46,904 nucleotides of DNA, taken from assembly GCA_958402795.1 (NCBI GenBank), contig CATXUX010000029.1:1-46904 (forward strand). The letters are read 5' to 3'. This document shows positions 8,870 to 17,323 of the stretch, in pieces (position 1 is the first letter of the stretch; each line of letters begins with the position of its first letter). The DNA is from an uncultured Lachnospiraceae bacterium (GTDB taxonomy: Bacteria > Bacillota > Clostridia > Lachnospirales > Lachnospiraceae). The notes below the pieces were generated by a model, which saw nothing but the letters and a program-made list of their open reading frames with translations, had not been told where the DNA came from and made no database searches. The position numbers and the translations under genes are program-made.

Positions 8870-9388
8870 ATGTATTATGCAAATATCAAAGAATGTGACA
8901 TTGCGGACGGACCCGGCGTCCGGGTGAGCCTGTTTGTTTCCGGATGCCGGCATCACTGCAAGGGATGCTTTAATGCGGAGACATGGGATTTTTCTTATGG
9001 ACAGCCGTATACGGCACAGACGGAGCAGAAGATACTGGAACTTCTCGCTCCCGATTATATCCAGGGACTGACGCTGCTTGGCGGGGAGCCGTTTGAGCCG
9101 GAGAACCAGACAGAACTGGTGAAGCTGCTGCGTGCTGTGCGGGCGGCGTTTCCCAAGAAGGATATCTGGTGCTATACGGGATATCTGATCGACCGTGACC
9201 TGATCCCGGGAGGAATGGTTTTTACCGGTGTGACAGAGGCGATGCTGTCTTACATCGATGTTCTTGTGGACGGAGAATTTATTGAGGAAAAGAAAGACAT
9301 TACGCTGAAGTTCCGGGGCAGTTCCAACCAGAGAATTTTGAAAAGAAATCTGGATAAATGGGAAACTTACGACTTCTATATGAATTAA
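8870..9388 (+). CDS. nrdG: Anaerobic ribonucleotide reductase activating protein (radical SAM)
   Basis: A 172-residue radical-SAM activase. The iron-sulfur cluster motif CRHHCKGC (CxxxCxxC, about residues 26-33) sits in the usual place near the N-terminus and is followed by the SAM-binding LLGGEPF segment. It uses SAM to place the glycyl radical on NrdD. The ATG at 8870 is chosen over an in-frame GTG at 8855 because GGGAGGTGA (8857-8865) lies at the right distance before it. Its place directly after nrdD supports the assignment. Confidence 0.95.
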   Translation: MYYANIKECDIADGPGVRVSLFVSGCRHHCKGCFNAETWDFSYGQPYTAQTEQKILELLAPDYIQGLTLLGGEPFEPENQTELVKLLRAVRAAFPKKDIWCYTGYLIDRDLIPGGMVFTGVTEAMLSYIDVLVDGEFIEEKKDITLKFRGSSNQRILKRNLDKWETYDFYMN

Positions 9389-9530
9389 AATTTGGTAAAA
9401 AAATAATGAAAAAAGTCTGAAGAATTGGAAAATGTGACGATTCTTTTTTGAAGCAAAAAGTGTTAAACTGTAGGATGCGGGAGAAGAGAAAAAATCCCGC
9501 AAAAATACGATACACAAGGAGGAAATGAAA

Positions 9531-10889
9531 ATGACACTTGCACAGGCTTTGGCACTCATTATTTTTATTGTAATGTTCGCCCTTATCGTATTAGATAAAT
9601 TCGAAAGACATTATGTGACTCTCGGATGTGGGCTTGTGATGTTTGTTCTTGTATTTGGCATCATAATGCATGACGGAAACGCAGTGATGGAGACACTGAA
9701 TATCCGCAGTATTTTCACACCGGAATTCTGGTATACGGCGGAGGAATCGGCGGAATCTTCATCGGGGATCAACTGGGCCACGATACTTTTTATTGCGGGT
9801 ATGATGATTATGGTAGAGGGGATGTCCCGTGCCGGATTTTTCCGTTGGCTTTGTCTGTGGCTGGCAAAGCTGGTGAATTATAAAGTCATTCCGTTGTTTA
9901 TTACATTTATGATACTGTCGTCGCTTCTGGCGATGTTTATTGACAGTATTACGGTTATTTTATTCCTGGCAGAAGTGACGGTAGAACTGGCGAGACTTCT
10001 GAAGTTCGATCCGATACCGATGATTCTGTCGGAAATATTCTGCGCGAATCTGGGAGGTTCGGCAACAATGTGCGGAGACCCGCCGAACATCATCATCGGT
10101 ACGTCGCTGGGATTTTCTTTCTTCGACTTTTTGACCAATACAGGTTTGATCGCGGGAATCAGCCTGATTCTCGTGGTGATTTATTTTTATCTTGTATATC
10201 GAAAAGAACTTCGTGCGGAATCTGCGATGCAGGTAGACCCGTCCGCAGTGCCGGAGCCGGCCAGCGCGATTACAAATAAGCGTGATTTCGCGGTAAGCTG
10301 TGTGATTTTTGCATGTGCGGTTTTGATGCTTGTCACTCATGCGTCGACCGGCCTGACGGTGGCTCTGATCGGGGTAGTGATTGCTGCCGTTACATTGATC
10401 ACCTCAGGAAAAGACTGCGGAAATGTATTGAAAAAAGTAGATTATAAAACGCTGTCGTTCTTTATCGGACTGTTTATGGTAGTCGGCGGACTGGAACAGA
10501 CCGGTATCCTGGAACTGATCGCAGGATTTATCGGGAAAGTCAGCGGAGGCAATCTGATGCTGATGGTTGCGATTATTTTGTGGATTTCAGCGATTGCAAG
10601 TGCGTTCGTGGATAATATTCCGTTTGCTGCAACGATGATCCCGGTGATCAAGAGCCTTGCGGCGGCGCAGGGAGCAGATCTGTCTGTGCTTGCGTGGGCG
10701 CTATCCATGGGAACCGATATCGGCGGAAGCGCGACTCCGATCGGAGCGTCGGCAAATGTTGTCGGTACATCGGTGGCAGCAAAGAATGGTCATGTGATCG
10801 GCTGGGGAAAATATTGTAAGACGGCAGTTCCGGCAACGCTCATTGTAGTTACGGTGTCGATGCTGGTGATTTTTGCAAGATATTGTTAA
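9531..10889 (+). CDS. SLC13/ArsB-NhaD superfamily anion permease
   Basis: A 452-residue polytopic membrane protein with about 11-12 hydrophobic segments, belonging to the ion-transporter superfamily that contains ArsB, NhaD and divalent-anion:Na+ symporters. Conserved pieces include the re-entrant-loop motifs LGGSATMCGDPPNIIIG (about 176-192) and MGTDIGGSATPIGASANVVG (about 391-410), related to each other as expected for the inverted-repeat fold. Substrate is not decided by sequence: citrate/dicarboxylate, arsenite or Na+/H+ exchange are all found in relatives. The start at 9531 is favoured over 9525 because AAGGAGG (9516-9522) is then 8 bases away. It stands alone, followed by repeat copy 1. 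Confidence 0.85.
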   Translation: MTLAQALALIIFIVMFALIVLDKFERHYVTLGCGLVMFVLVFGIIMHDGNAVMETLNIRSIFTPEFWYTAEESAESSSGINWATILFIAGMMIMVEGMSRAGFFRWLCLWLAKLVNYKVIPLFITFMILSSLLAMFIDSITVILFLAEVTVELARLLKFDPIPMILSEIFCANLGGSATMCGDPPNIIIGTSLGFSFFDFLTNTGLIAGISLILVVIYFYLVYRKELRAESAMQVDPSAVPEPASAITNKRDFAVSCVIFACAVLMLVTHASTGLTVALIGVVIAAVTLITSGKDCGNVLKKVDYKTLSFFIGLFMVVGGLEQTGILELIAGFIGKVSGGNLMLMVAIILWISAIASAFVDNIPFAATMIPVIKSLAAAQGADLSVLAWALSMGTDIGGSATPIGASANVVGTSVAAKNGHVIGWGKYCKTAVPATLIVVTVSMLVIFARYC

Positions 10890-10890
10890 T

Positions 10891-10957
10891 GTGGGAGTGC
10901 GTAGCACGAAACAATCCGTAGGTATTATAGTTGGGGGCTTTTGCCCCAACATCATAT
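10891..10957 (+). repeat. Interspersed repeat element, short copy 1
   Basis: About 67 bases after the permease stop match, in the same sense, the minus strand of 22982-23050. The core of 44 bases (from GTGGGAGTGC to AGTTGG) differs at only two positions. It contains a GTGC-GTA-GCAC hairpin and a TTGGGG...CCCCAA hairpin, and ends just upstream of the next gene. See copy 2. Confidence 0.85.
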
Positions 10958-10997
10958 GATTAAGCGGTTACAAGAGAAACGGTTAGGAGGACGTGGG

Positions 10998-11603
10998 ATG
11001 GAAAAGCAGGTTATTGTAGCGGTCGCGCGAGAATTCGGCAGCGGCGGTCATGAGATTGCCCAGAAGCTCGCGAATGAACTGGGATTTGCATTTTATGACA
11101 GAAAAATGTTAGATGAGATCGCCGAGGAAAAGGAAATCGAGGTAGGATATCTGGAAAAATATGACGAGAAACCGAGAAATCTGTTCCTTTCCAGGAGAGT
11201 CGGCGCGTATTCCAATTCAATGGAAGAGATTATTGCGGATATGCAGTTTGACTTTTTGCGGAAGAAAGCAGATGAGGGCGGTTCCTTCGTTGTTGTCGGA
11301 CGCTGCGCAGAGACGATTTTGAAAGACCGGGAAGGGTTAATTTCTGTTTTTATTCTCGGAGATGAAGACGCCAAGGCAAAACGTGTCAGTGAATTATATC
11401 ATCTGGGCAGGCGGGAAACGTTGATGAAGATGAAACGTCATGACCAGCGCAGAAAGATGTATCACAACCGCCACAGTGATGTGAAGTGGGGCGATTCCCG
11501 GGGGTATGACCTTTGCATTAACAGCAGCAGGCTCGGCGTAGAAAAAACGGCGGATGAACTGCTGCACTATATCCGGACGAGGATGGAGCAGGACAGGATT
11601 TAG
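10998..11603 (+). CDS. Cytidylate kinase-like family protein
   Basis: A 201-residue P-loop kinase of the cytidylate-kinase-like family (AAK superfamily). The N-terminus IVAVAREFGSGGHEIAQKL holds a P-loop variant (REFGSGG), followed by FAFYDRKML, which aligns with the substrate-binding region of nucleoside monophosphate kinases, and the lid-like RRETLMKMKRHDQRRKMYH. Proteins of this family are distinct from true Cmk and their substrate is unknown. The ATG at 10998 follows GGAGG (10986-10990) and excludes the longer reading that would begin at 10941 inside the repeat element. It is 14 bases ahead of cysK and probably co-transcribed. Confidence 0.85.
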   Translation: MEKQVIVAVAREFGSGGHEIAQKLANELGFAFYDRKMLDEIAEEKEIEVGYLEKYDEKPRNLFLSRRVGAYSNSMEEIIADMQFDFLRKKADEGGSFVVVGRCAETILKDREGLISVFILGDEDAKAKRVSELYHLGRRETLMKMKRHDQRRKMYHNRHSDVKWGDSRGYDLCINSSRLGVEKTADELLHYIRTRMEQDRI

Positions 11604-11617
11604 AGAAAGGAAAGACG

Positions 11618-12550
11618 ATGGCGAACGTATATAAAAATGCATTGGAGCTGATCGGCAGGACTCCGCTGATGGCGGCGGAGAATTTAAAGAAGGAGCTGAA
11701 GCTGGAAGCAAGGCTCCTTGTAAAACTGGAATATCTGAACCCGACCGGGAGCGTGAAAGACCGGGCGGCAAAGGCAATGATTGAAGATGCGGAAGAGAAA
11801 GGTCTGTTAAAGGAAGATTCTGTGATCATTGAGCCAACCTCGGGAAATACGGGGATCGGACTGGCATCTATTGCGGCTGTGAAGGGATACCGGATGATCC
11901 TGACCATGCCGGAGACCATGAGCGTGGAGCGCCGGAATATTCTGAAGGCATACGGCGCGGAGGTCGTGCTGACTGACGGTGCGAAAGGAATGTCCGGAGC
12001 GATTGAAAAAGCGGAAGAGCTGGCAAAAGAAATCCCGGACAGCTTTATTCCGGGACAATTCTCCAATCCAGCGAATGCCGAAGCACATCGAAAAACAACC
12101 GGTCCGGAGATCTGGGAAGATACAGACGGAGAGGTGGATATTTTTGTAGCAGGCGTCGGGAGCGGCGGTACGTTGACCGGAGTCGGAGAATATCTGAAAG
12201 AAAGGAAACCAGAAGTAAGAGTCGTAGGGGTAGAACCTGCATCTTCTCCGGTACTTTCTGAGGGAAAGTCCGGCCCGCATAAGATTCAGGGAATCGGAGC
12301 GGGATTTGTTCCGGAAGTGCTCAATACGAAAATTTATGATGAGATCATTCCGATGGAAAACGATGCGGCATTTACTGCGGCAAAAGCGTTTGCACGGGCA
12401 GAAGGAATTCTGGTCGGTATCTCTGCAGGCGCCGCACTTGATGCAGCCGTGCAGCTTGCGCGCCGCCCGGAAAATAAGGGGAAAACCATCGTGGCACTGC
12501 TGCCGGATTCGGCGGACCGGTACTATTCCACCCCATTGTTTGAAGAATAA
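11618..12550 (+). CDS. cysK: Cysteine synthase (O-acetylserine sulfhydrylase)
   Basis: A 310-residue PLP enzyme of the cysteine synthase family, normal length. The PLP lysine is in NPTGSVKDRAA (about K45), the substrate-binding loop is EPTSGNTGIGLA and the phosphate-binding loop is GVGSGGTLTG. It should make cysteine from O-acetylserine and sulfide in the cytoplasm. No serine acetyltransferase gene is adjacent. It is preceded by GAGAAAGGAAAG and lies between the kinase-like gene and the serine hydrolase in one apparent transcription unit. A cystathionine beta-synthase-like role is less likely because there is no regulatory domain. Confidence 0.95.
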   Translation: MANVYKNALELIGRTPLMAAENLKKELKLEARLLVKLEYLNPTGSVKDRAAKAMIEDAEEKGLLKEDSVIIEPTSGNTGIGLASIAAVKGYRMILTMPETMSVERRNILKAYGAEVVLTDGAKGMSGAIEKAEELAKEIPDSFIPGQFSNPANAEAHRKTTGPEIWEDTDGEVDIFVAGVGSGGTLTGVGEYLKERKPEVRVVGVEPASSPVLSEGKSGPHKIQGIGAGFVPEVLNTKIYDEIIPMENDAAFTAAKAFARAEGILVGISAGAALDAAVQLARRPENKGKTIVALLPDSADRYYSTPLFEE

Positions 12551-12567
12551 AAACAGGAGGTCTTCAG

Positions 12568-14382
12568 ATGGCGAGAGAACGGACAGCGGTCATGGAAATG
12601 ATCATAGATATGATCCTTGGAAAAACAGAGAATGTAAGCCATGTGGATTTTACTCCCCAGAAAAGAAAAATCCCGGAAGAACTTCCGTATGAGCAGGCAT
12701 TTGAAAGAGTATCTCCCGAGAGTCAGGGAATCTCATCAGGAATGCTTGCCGGTATGATCCGGGAGCTGAACGATTCCCCCAATACGGATATGCATCACCT
12801 GATGATACTGCGGGGCGGCAAAGTAATCTGCGAGTGTAATTTTGCACCTTACCGGAGCGGAGACTGGCATATTACTCACTCCATGTGCAAGAGTATTACG
12901 GGGATGGCAGTCGGACTCCTGGTTCACGAGGGAAAATTATCTCTGGATGAAAATATATATGATATTTTTGAGCAGAAACGGAAACCGCTGGGAAAGTTAT
13001 TTCGTCCGGAAATTACGGTGGAGCATCTGCTGACGATGACCAGCGGTGTGTCATTTAATGAATCCGGCGCGGTCTCCGGCAACGACTGGCTGGATAGTTA
13101 TCTGAATGCATCGGTGGATGGAATTCCGGGAACAAAGTTTCAGTATAACAGCATGAATTCGTATGTATTGTCTGCGATTATAACGGAGCGGACCGGAATG
13201 ACCATGGAGGAATATCTGCGTCCGAGACTGTTTGAACCGCTGGGGATTACCCGGTATATGTGGGAGACCTGCCCGAAAGGGATCACAAAAGGCGGCTGGG
13301 GATTGTTTTTGTGCACGGAAGATATGGCGAAGCTGGGCCAGCTCTATCTGAATAAAGGAAAGTGGAACTCCCAGCAACTGATCCCGGAAGAATGGGTGGA
13401 AGCATCGACGACAAAACATGTGGATACCGGGGAAGACACGTTCGGATATGGATACCAGCTCTGGATGGAAAAAAGGCCGGGAAGCTTTGAATTTAACGGA
13501 ATGCTGGGACAGAATGTCATTGTATATCCGGATATGGATATGGTTATTGCGACAAACGCAGGAAATAATGAATTGTTTCAGAACTGCGTGATGCTCAATA
13601 TTATCCGTAAATATTTCCCGTGTGAGTATCAGCCGGATACGGTGCTCCCGGAGAATCCATATGAATATGAAAGGCTAAGAAACCTGACGGGAAAACTGCA
13701 ATGTACAACAAAAAACACAACCATGATCCGTCGGGGCGGCTGGAAGAAAAAAAGCGGCGTGGTCAGAAGCCAGGCGTTTCATTCGGATTTTTGGGCGGAG
13801 AAGAAGAAACTGGACGGAATCTGTTATGAAATGAATCCGAAGAGTGTGGGACTTTATCCTCTGCTCGTTCAGGTATTTCATAATAATATGACAGATGGAA
13901 TCCGCAAAATCGCATTTCGATGCGAGCAGGAGGATTTTTTGGTCCGATTTCTGGAAGGCGAGCAGTGGTGTGAACTGAAGGTCGGTTTTCATCATGCAGA
14001 AGAAAACTGGGTGACACTGCACGAAGAAAGCTATCTGACTGCGGTAAGCGGAGAATTCGCAAAAGATGTGGACGGAAATACGGTTCTGAAGATTGAGATC
14101 TGTTTCCTGGAGGAAGCTGTAAGAAGAAAGGTGTATATTTATTTCCACGGAAACGAGATCGAGGCCAGATGGTATGAGACACCGGGAAAGGCGATGATTC
14201 TGGAAGGCCTGGAATCGGTTACGGAAGACTTGACGAAACATCCGATCTACCAGAAAGTGATGGACTGGGGCGGCATGGAGGTCGTATACCGACTGATGGA
14301 ACAGACGATAGAACCGGTCACCCGGGGAAAAATGGCAGAAGACGATCCGGAAACGGACACAAGTACAGAGGATGCTGAATAG
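12568..14382 (+). CDS. Cytoplasmic serine hydrolase (class C beta-lactamase fold) with C-terminal extension
   Basis: A 604-residue protein. Residues about 45-375 form a class C beta-lactamase/penicillin-binding-protein-like domain with the nucleophile motif SMCK (S105, K108) and a tyrosine motif YNS at 193-195. The remaining 230 residues are a separate beta-rich extension without a recognised motif. There is no signal peptide or membrane helix, so it should act in the cytoplasm, unlike cell-wall PBPs and secreted beta-lactamases; an esterase or peptidase role is more likely than antibiotic resistance. CAGGAGG precedes the start, 17 bases after cysK. Its stop codon is inside a terminator stem. 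Confidence 0.85.
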   Translation: MARERTAVMEMIIDMILGKTENVSHVDFTPQKRKIPEELPYEQAFERVSPESQGISSGMLAGMIRELNDSPNTDMHHLMILRGGKVICECNFAPYRSGDWHITHSMCKSITGMAVGLLVHEGKLSLDENIYDIFEQKRKPLGKLFRPEITVEHLLTMTSGVSFNESGAVSGNDWLDSYLNASVDGIPGTKFQYNSMNSYVLSAIITERTGMTMEEYLRPRLFEPLGITRYMWETCPKGITKGGWGLFLCTEDMAKLGQLYLNKGKWNSQQLIPEEWVEASTTKHVDTGEDTFGYGYQLWMEKRPGSFEFNGMLGQNVIVYPDMDMVIATNAGNNELFQNCVMLNIIRKYFPCEYQPDTVLPENPYEYERLRNLTGKLQCTTKNTTMIRRGGWKKKSGVVRSQAFHSDFWAEKKKLDGICYEMNPKSVGLYPLLVQVFHNNMTDGIRKIAFRCEQEDFLVRFLEGEQWCELKVGFHHAEENWVTLHEESYLTAVSGEFAKDVDGNTVLKIEICFLEEAVRRKVYIYFHGNEIEARWYETPGKAMILEGLESVTEDLTKHPIYQKVMDWGGMEVVYRLMEQTIEPVTRGKMAEDDPETDTSTEDAE

Positions 14383-14405
14383 GGGATCGTATGATCCCCT
14401 ATTTT
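14378..14405 (+). terminator. Terminator overlapping the serine hydrolase stop codon
   Basis: An 11-bp perfect stem (14378-14388 with 14393-14403), GTAT loop and short T run close the kinase-like/cysK/hydrolase unit. The stop codon TAG (14380-14382) is part of the left arm. The 189 bases from here to the next gene are AT-rich; only a weak TAGAAT -10 at 14538-14543 is seen as a promoter candidate. Confidence 0.85.
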
Positions 14406-14594
14406 GACGTATGATAATAGTGTTTAGTTCATCTTTATCCTTTCTGCATTTTAACATACCGAATACCATTTGTAAATCTTCTCCAAAACAACCGTATCTT
14501 TTTGCAAATCTCTATGGTAAATTTTAGAGTTGTGTGATAGAATCTAAAAAACAGATATAACCAGACGAGTTCTGCATTTGGAAGGAATTTTGAC

Positions 14595-16076
14595 ATGCAT
14601 GTGACGGAAAAGTTAATAAAGCCTCTGTCTGAGGCAAAGTATTTGAATGCGGATAATGTGGACCGGTATCGGAGCATTATGCGTATTTTTTATGAGAATT
14701 ATGAAAAGTTAAAATACTGGATGTATCAGGAAGAGGTCTATGCGGAGATGATTCAGGATCCGTATTTTTCTGAATACCGCATAGAGCAGTGTCAGCAGGA
14801 TCTTACTGCACTGACAGAATGGAAGAATCTGGTGACAATTCAGGATACAAGAAAGGTGACTTCAATCGAAGAGTTTAAGAACAAGAAGTTCCGTTATCAG
14901 ATGTCGGAATACAGCGTGGAGATTGAGCGGCTTGTGCTCCGTCTGGAGAATCTGTATATCGAGGGTGCGTCGCTGGAGCCGACACTTTTGGAGCGGATCC
15001 GGCGTGGAATCGAGCGTTTTCCGGCTATGGCGTCGGAAGAAATCGGAGAGGTTTATACATGGTGGACGGATCTGAACAATGATTTTATCCGGCTGAACCA
15101 GAACTATCAGGATTATATCCGTGACCTGAACAGCGTTAAGGCGGAAGAGATGATGCGGACAAAAGAATTCCTGATATTCAAAGATAAACTGGTTGAGTAT
15201 CTGCGGAATTTTATCAAAGGACTGCAGCGAAACGTAGGCGTGATCGAGGAAGATCTGCGAATGTTGGACGAACGGGTACTGGAGCAGGTGTTAAAGAAAG
15301 TCAGTCAGTATGAGCTGTCTATCCCGAGAATGGACATGGAGGTTTCCGAGGAGATGATCGAGGAGAAAATCAGAGGCCGCTATCAAAGTATCCGCGACTG
15401 GTTCGTGTCCGAGAACGGGCAGGAAAATGAAGCAGGAAAGCTGTTTGATGCGACAAATGAGATTATCCGGCGGATCACCCGTTATGCAACGCAGCTGAGT
15501 GAGAAAAATGCGTTTGGAGGGAACCGCAGGGAGGAATATCGGAAAGTAGCGGAGATCTTCCTGAAATGCGAAGACCTGTCAAAGGCGCAGAAGATGTCGG
15601 CAATGGTGTTCGGACTCGAACGTCCCTGTCATCTGAAGGGGGATACGTCCCGCGAAACGGAAAGCATGAATCAGAGTGTCTATGAGGAAGCGGCAGTGCA
15701 ATATACGTTGAAACCGAGGATACGGACCTATAAGGAAAAATCGAGACGAAGTGCCATTACGGATACCGGCAGGGAAAAGGAACAGACACGAAATGAAATG
15801 ATACGGCGTATCCAGGAAGACCGAAGGAAGATTGCACTTCTGGAGCAGAACGGACGAATTGATTTTTCCGGGCTTCCGGTCATCGAACCGAGAGTGAGGG
15901 AAATTCTTCTGAAATGGCTGTCCGATGCGCTGGAGGACGCCGGATATTGCGCAAAGACAGACGACGGCAGGGCATACCGGCTTGATATGGAGCATGCGGA
16001 CGAGAACTGTGTCGTGCATTGTGAGGATGGAACTTTTACAATGCCCAGGTTAAGCATTGTATTTGAAGAAGTCTGA
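14595..16076 (+). CDS. jetA: Wadjet type II defence subunit JetA (DUF2397/TIGR02677)
   Basis: A 493-residue largely helical protein that matches the TIGR02677 (DUF2397) family, the kleisin-like JetA of type II Wadjet. Evidence is the N-terminal LNADNVDRYRSIMRIFYENYE region and ALTEWKNLVTIQDTRKV segment, a long charged helical middle, the ordered presence of the three expected partners, and tight gene spacing. In the complex JetA should bridge the ATPase heads of JetC and bind JetB. GGAAGGA precedes the ATG. No other gene lies between it and the upstream terminator, so it opens the operon. Confidence 0.88.
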   Translation: MHVTEKLIKPLSEAKYLNADNVDRYRSIMRIFYENYEKLKYWMYQEEVYAEMIQDPYFSEYRIEQCQQDLTALTEWKNLVTIQDTRKVTSIEEFKNKKFRYQMSEYSVEIERLVLRLENLYIEGASLEPTLLERIRRGIERFPAMASEEIGEVYTWWTDLNNDFIRLNQNYQDYIRDLNSVKAEEMMRTKEFLIFKDKLVEYLRNFIKGLQRNVGVIEEDLRMLDERVLEQVLKKVSQYELSIPRMDMEVSEEMIEEKIRGRYQSIRDWFVSENGQENEAGKLFDATNEIIRRITRYATQLSEKNAFGGNRREEYRKVAEIFLKCEDLSKAQKMSAMVFGLERPCHLKGDTSRETESMNQSVYEEAAVQYTLKPRIRTYKEKSRRSAITDTGREKEQTRNEMIRRIQEDRRKIALLEQNGRIDFSGLPVIEPRVREILLKWLSDALEDAGYCAKTDDGRAYRLDMEHADENCVVHCEDGTFTMPRLSIVFEEV

Positions 16077-16134
16077 CAAAAAGCGTTCGAAAGAAGGTAA
16101 AGGACAGTCGGCGGGCGACGGAATGGAGATTGCT

Positions 16135-17262
16135 ATGAAAGAACTGGAAGTGCTGCTGGACAGACGGTGGGTCTTGAAGTCAGAGGATAAAGAACTGTAT
16201 TACAAAGTGCGGGACTCGATCGGAGAGATCCGCAGATTTGCAACAGAGAAAATGGGCTGCCAGGTGATTGAAAATTCCCTTTTGGTGAAACTCGAAAAGA
16301 TACCGGCGGTTCCGGAGCCGTTTATGGGGATCGGGGAGTTTACTTCAAAAGAAGAATACGCATTTCTCTGTGTGCTGCTGATGTTTCTGGAGGATAAGGA
16401 CGCGGAAGAACAGTTTATCCTCTCCCAGCTGACGGAATATATTGCGGCAAATATGCCGGGAGAACCAGTGGACTGGACAAAATTTACCAATCGGAGAAGG
16501 CTGGTAAAGGTGCTGCGCTATGCGGCTGCGCAGCAGATCCTGCGGGTTACGGACGGAACAGATGATGTGTTTATGGACGGACAGGAGGGGGAAGTTTTAT
16601 ATGAAAATACCGGCGCTTCCCGGTACTTTATGCGAAATTTCTCCAGAGATATCATGGATTACGGAAGACCGGAGGATTTTCAGGAGAGTGACTGGTTTGA
16701 AATCGATGAGGACCGGGGAATCGCGAGACGGCACCGTGTATACAAACGGCTTTTATTCTCCGTCGGAATGTACCGGGAGGCCGGCGCGGAAGAGGATTTT
16801 GAATATTTGAAATATTATGGCAGGAGGCTTTCAGAAGATCTGGAGCAGAACTTTGAGTGCCAGGTACACATTCATAAGGGAAGTGCGTTTCTTTTGACGG
16901 GGGAGGACTGCCATATCGGTGAGACATTTCCGGGAAATAACGCCATATCGGACATTCTTCTTCTTTGCTTTGCAAAAATCAGAGAATATGTGGAAACAGG
17001 AGTATGGAAACTCCAAAATGATGAAACGATTTCTGTGGAGATCACGGAATTTGAACAGTTGTTAAAAGATGTAAAGATACAATTCGGGAGCGGGTTTACA
17101 AAGAACTACCGGGAGATGCCGGACGGTGAATTCGTTCGGGAAGTTATGGAATATATGGAACGGTGGACGTTTGTGAGACGAGATGAGGGAGGTCACAGTA
17201 TCGTGATCTACCCGTCGGCAGGAAAACTGGCGGGGCAGTATCCGGAAGATTATACGGCATAA
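16135..17262 (+). CDS. jetB: Wadjet type II defence subunit JetB (DUF2398/TIGR02678)
   Basis: About 375 residues matching the TIGR02678 (DUF2398) family, the winged-helix, MukE-like subunit of type II Wadjet. The early ELEVLLDRRWVLKSEDKELY, the central TKFTNRRRLVKVLRYAAAQ and ARRHRVYKRLLFSVGMY pieces are typical. The start is uncertain: ATG at 16135 has GGAG 6 bases upstream and is chosen; ATG at 16123 and a TTG at 16057, which would overlap jetA by 20 bases, are in the same frame. It should bind the JetA kleisin and DNA. Confidence 0.86.
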   Translation: MKELEVLLDRRWVLKSEDKELYYKVRDSIGEIRRFATEKMGCQVIENSLLVKLEKIPAVPEPFMGIGEFTSKEEYAFLCVLLMFLEDKDAEEQFILSQLTEYIAANMPGEPVDWTKFTNRRRLVKVLRYAAAQQILRVTDGTDDVFMDGQEGEVLYENTGASRYFMRNFSRDIMDYGRPEDFQESDWFEIDEDRGIARRHRVYKRLLFSVGMYREAGAEEDFEYLKYYGRRLSEDLEQNFECQVHIHKGSAFLLTGEDCHIGETFPGNNAISDILLLCFAKIREYVETGVWKLQNDETISVEITEFEQLLKDVKIQFGSGFTKNYREMPDGEFVREVMEYMERWTFVRRDEGGHSIVIYPSAGKLAGQYPEDYTA

Positions 17263-17323
17263 AGATCCGGATCGGGCAGGAGATGGTTTGAAACGAAGAT
17301 AGCAGACAAGGGAGATAACGGAT

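Noticed and set aside
8081..9559. 492-residue open frame on the minus strand
   Set aside because: It is antisense to the nrdD end and nrdG, has no ribosome site and no recognisable motif; the sense genes are certain.
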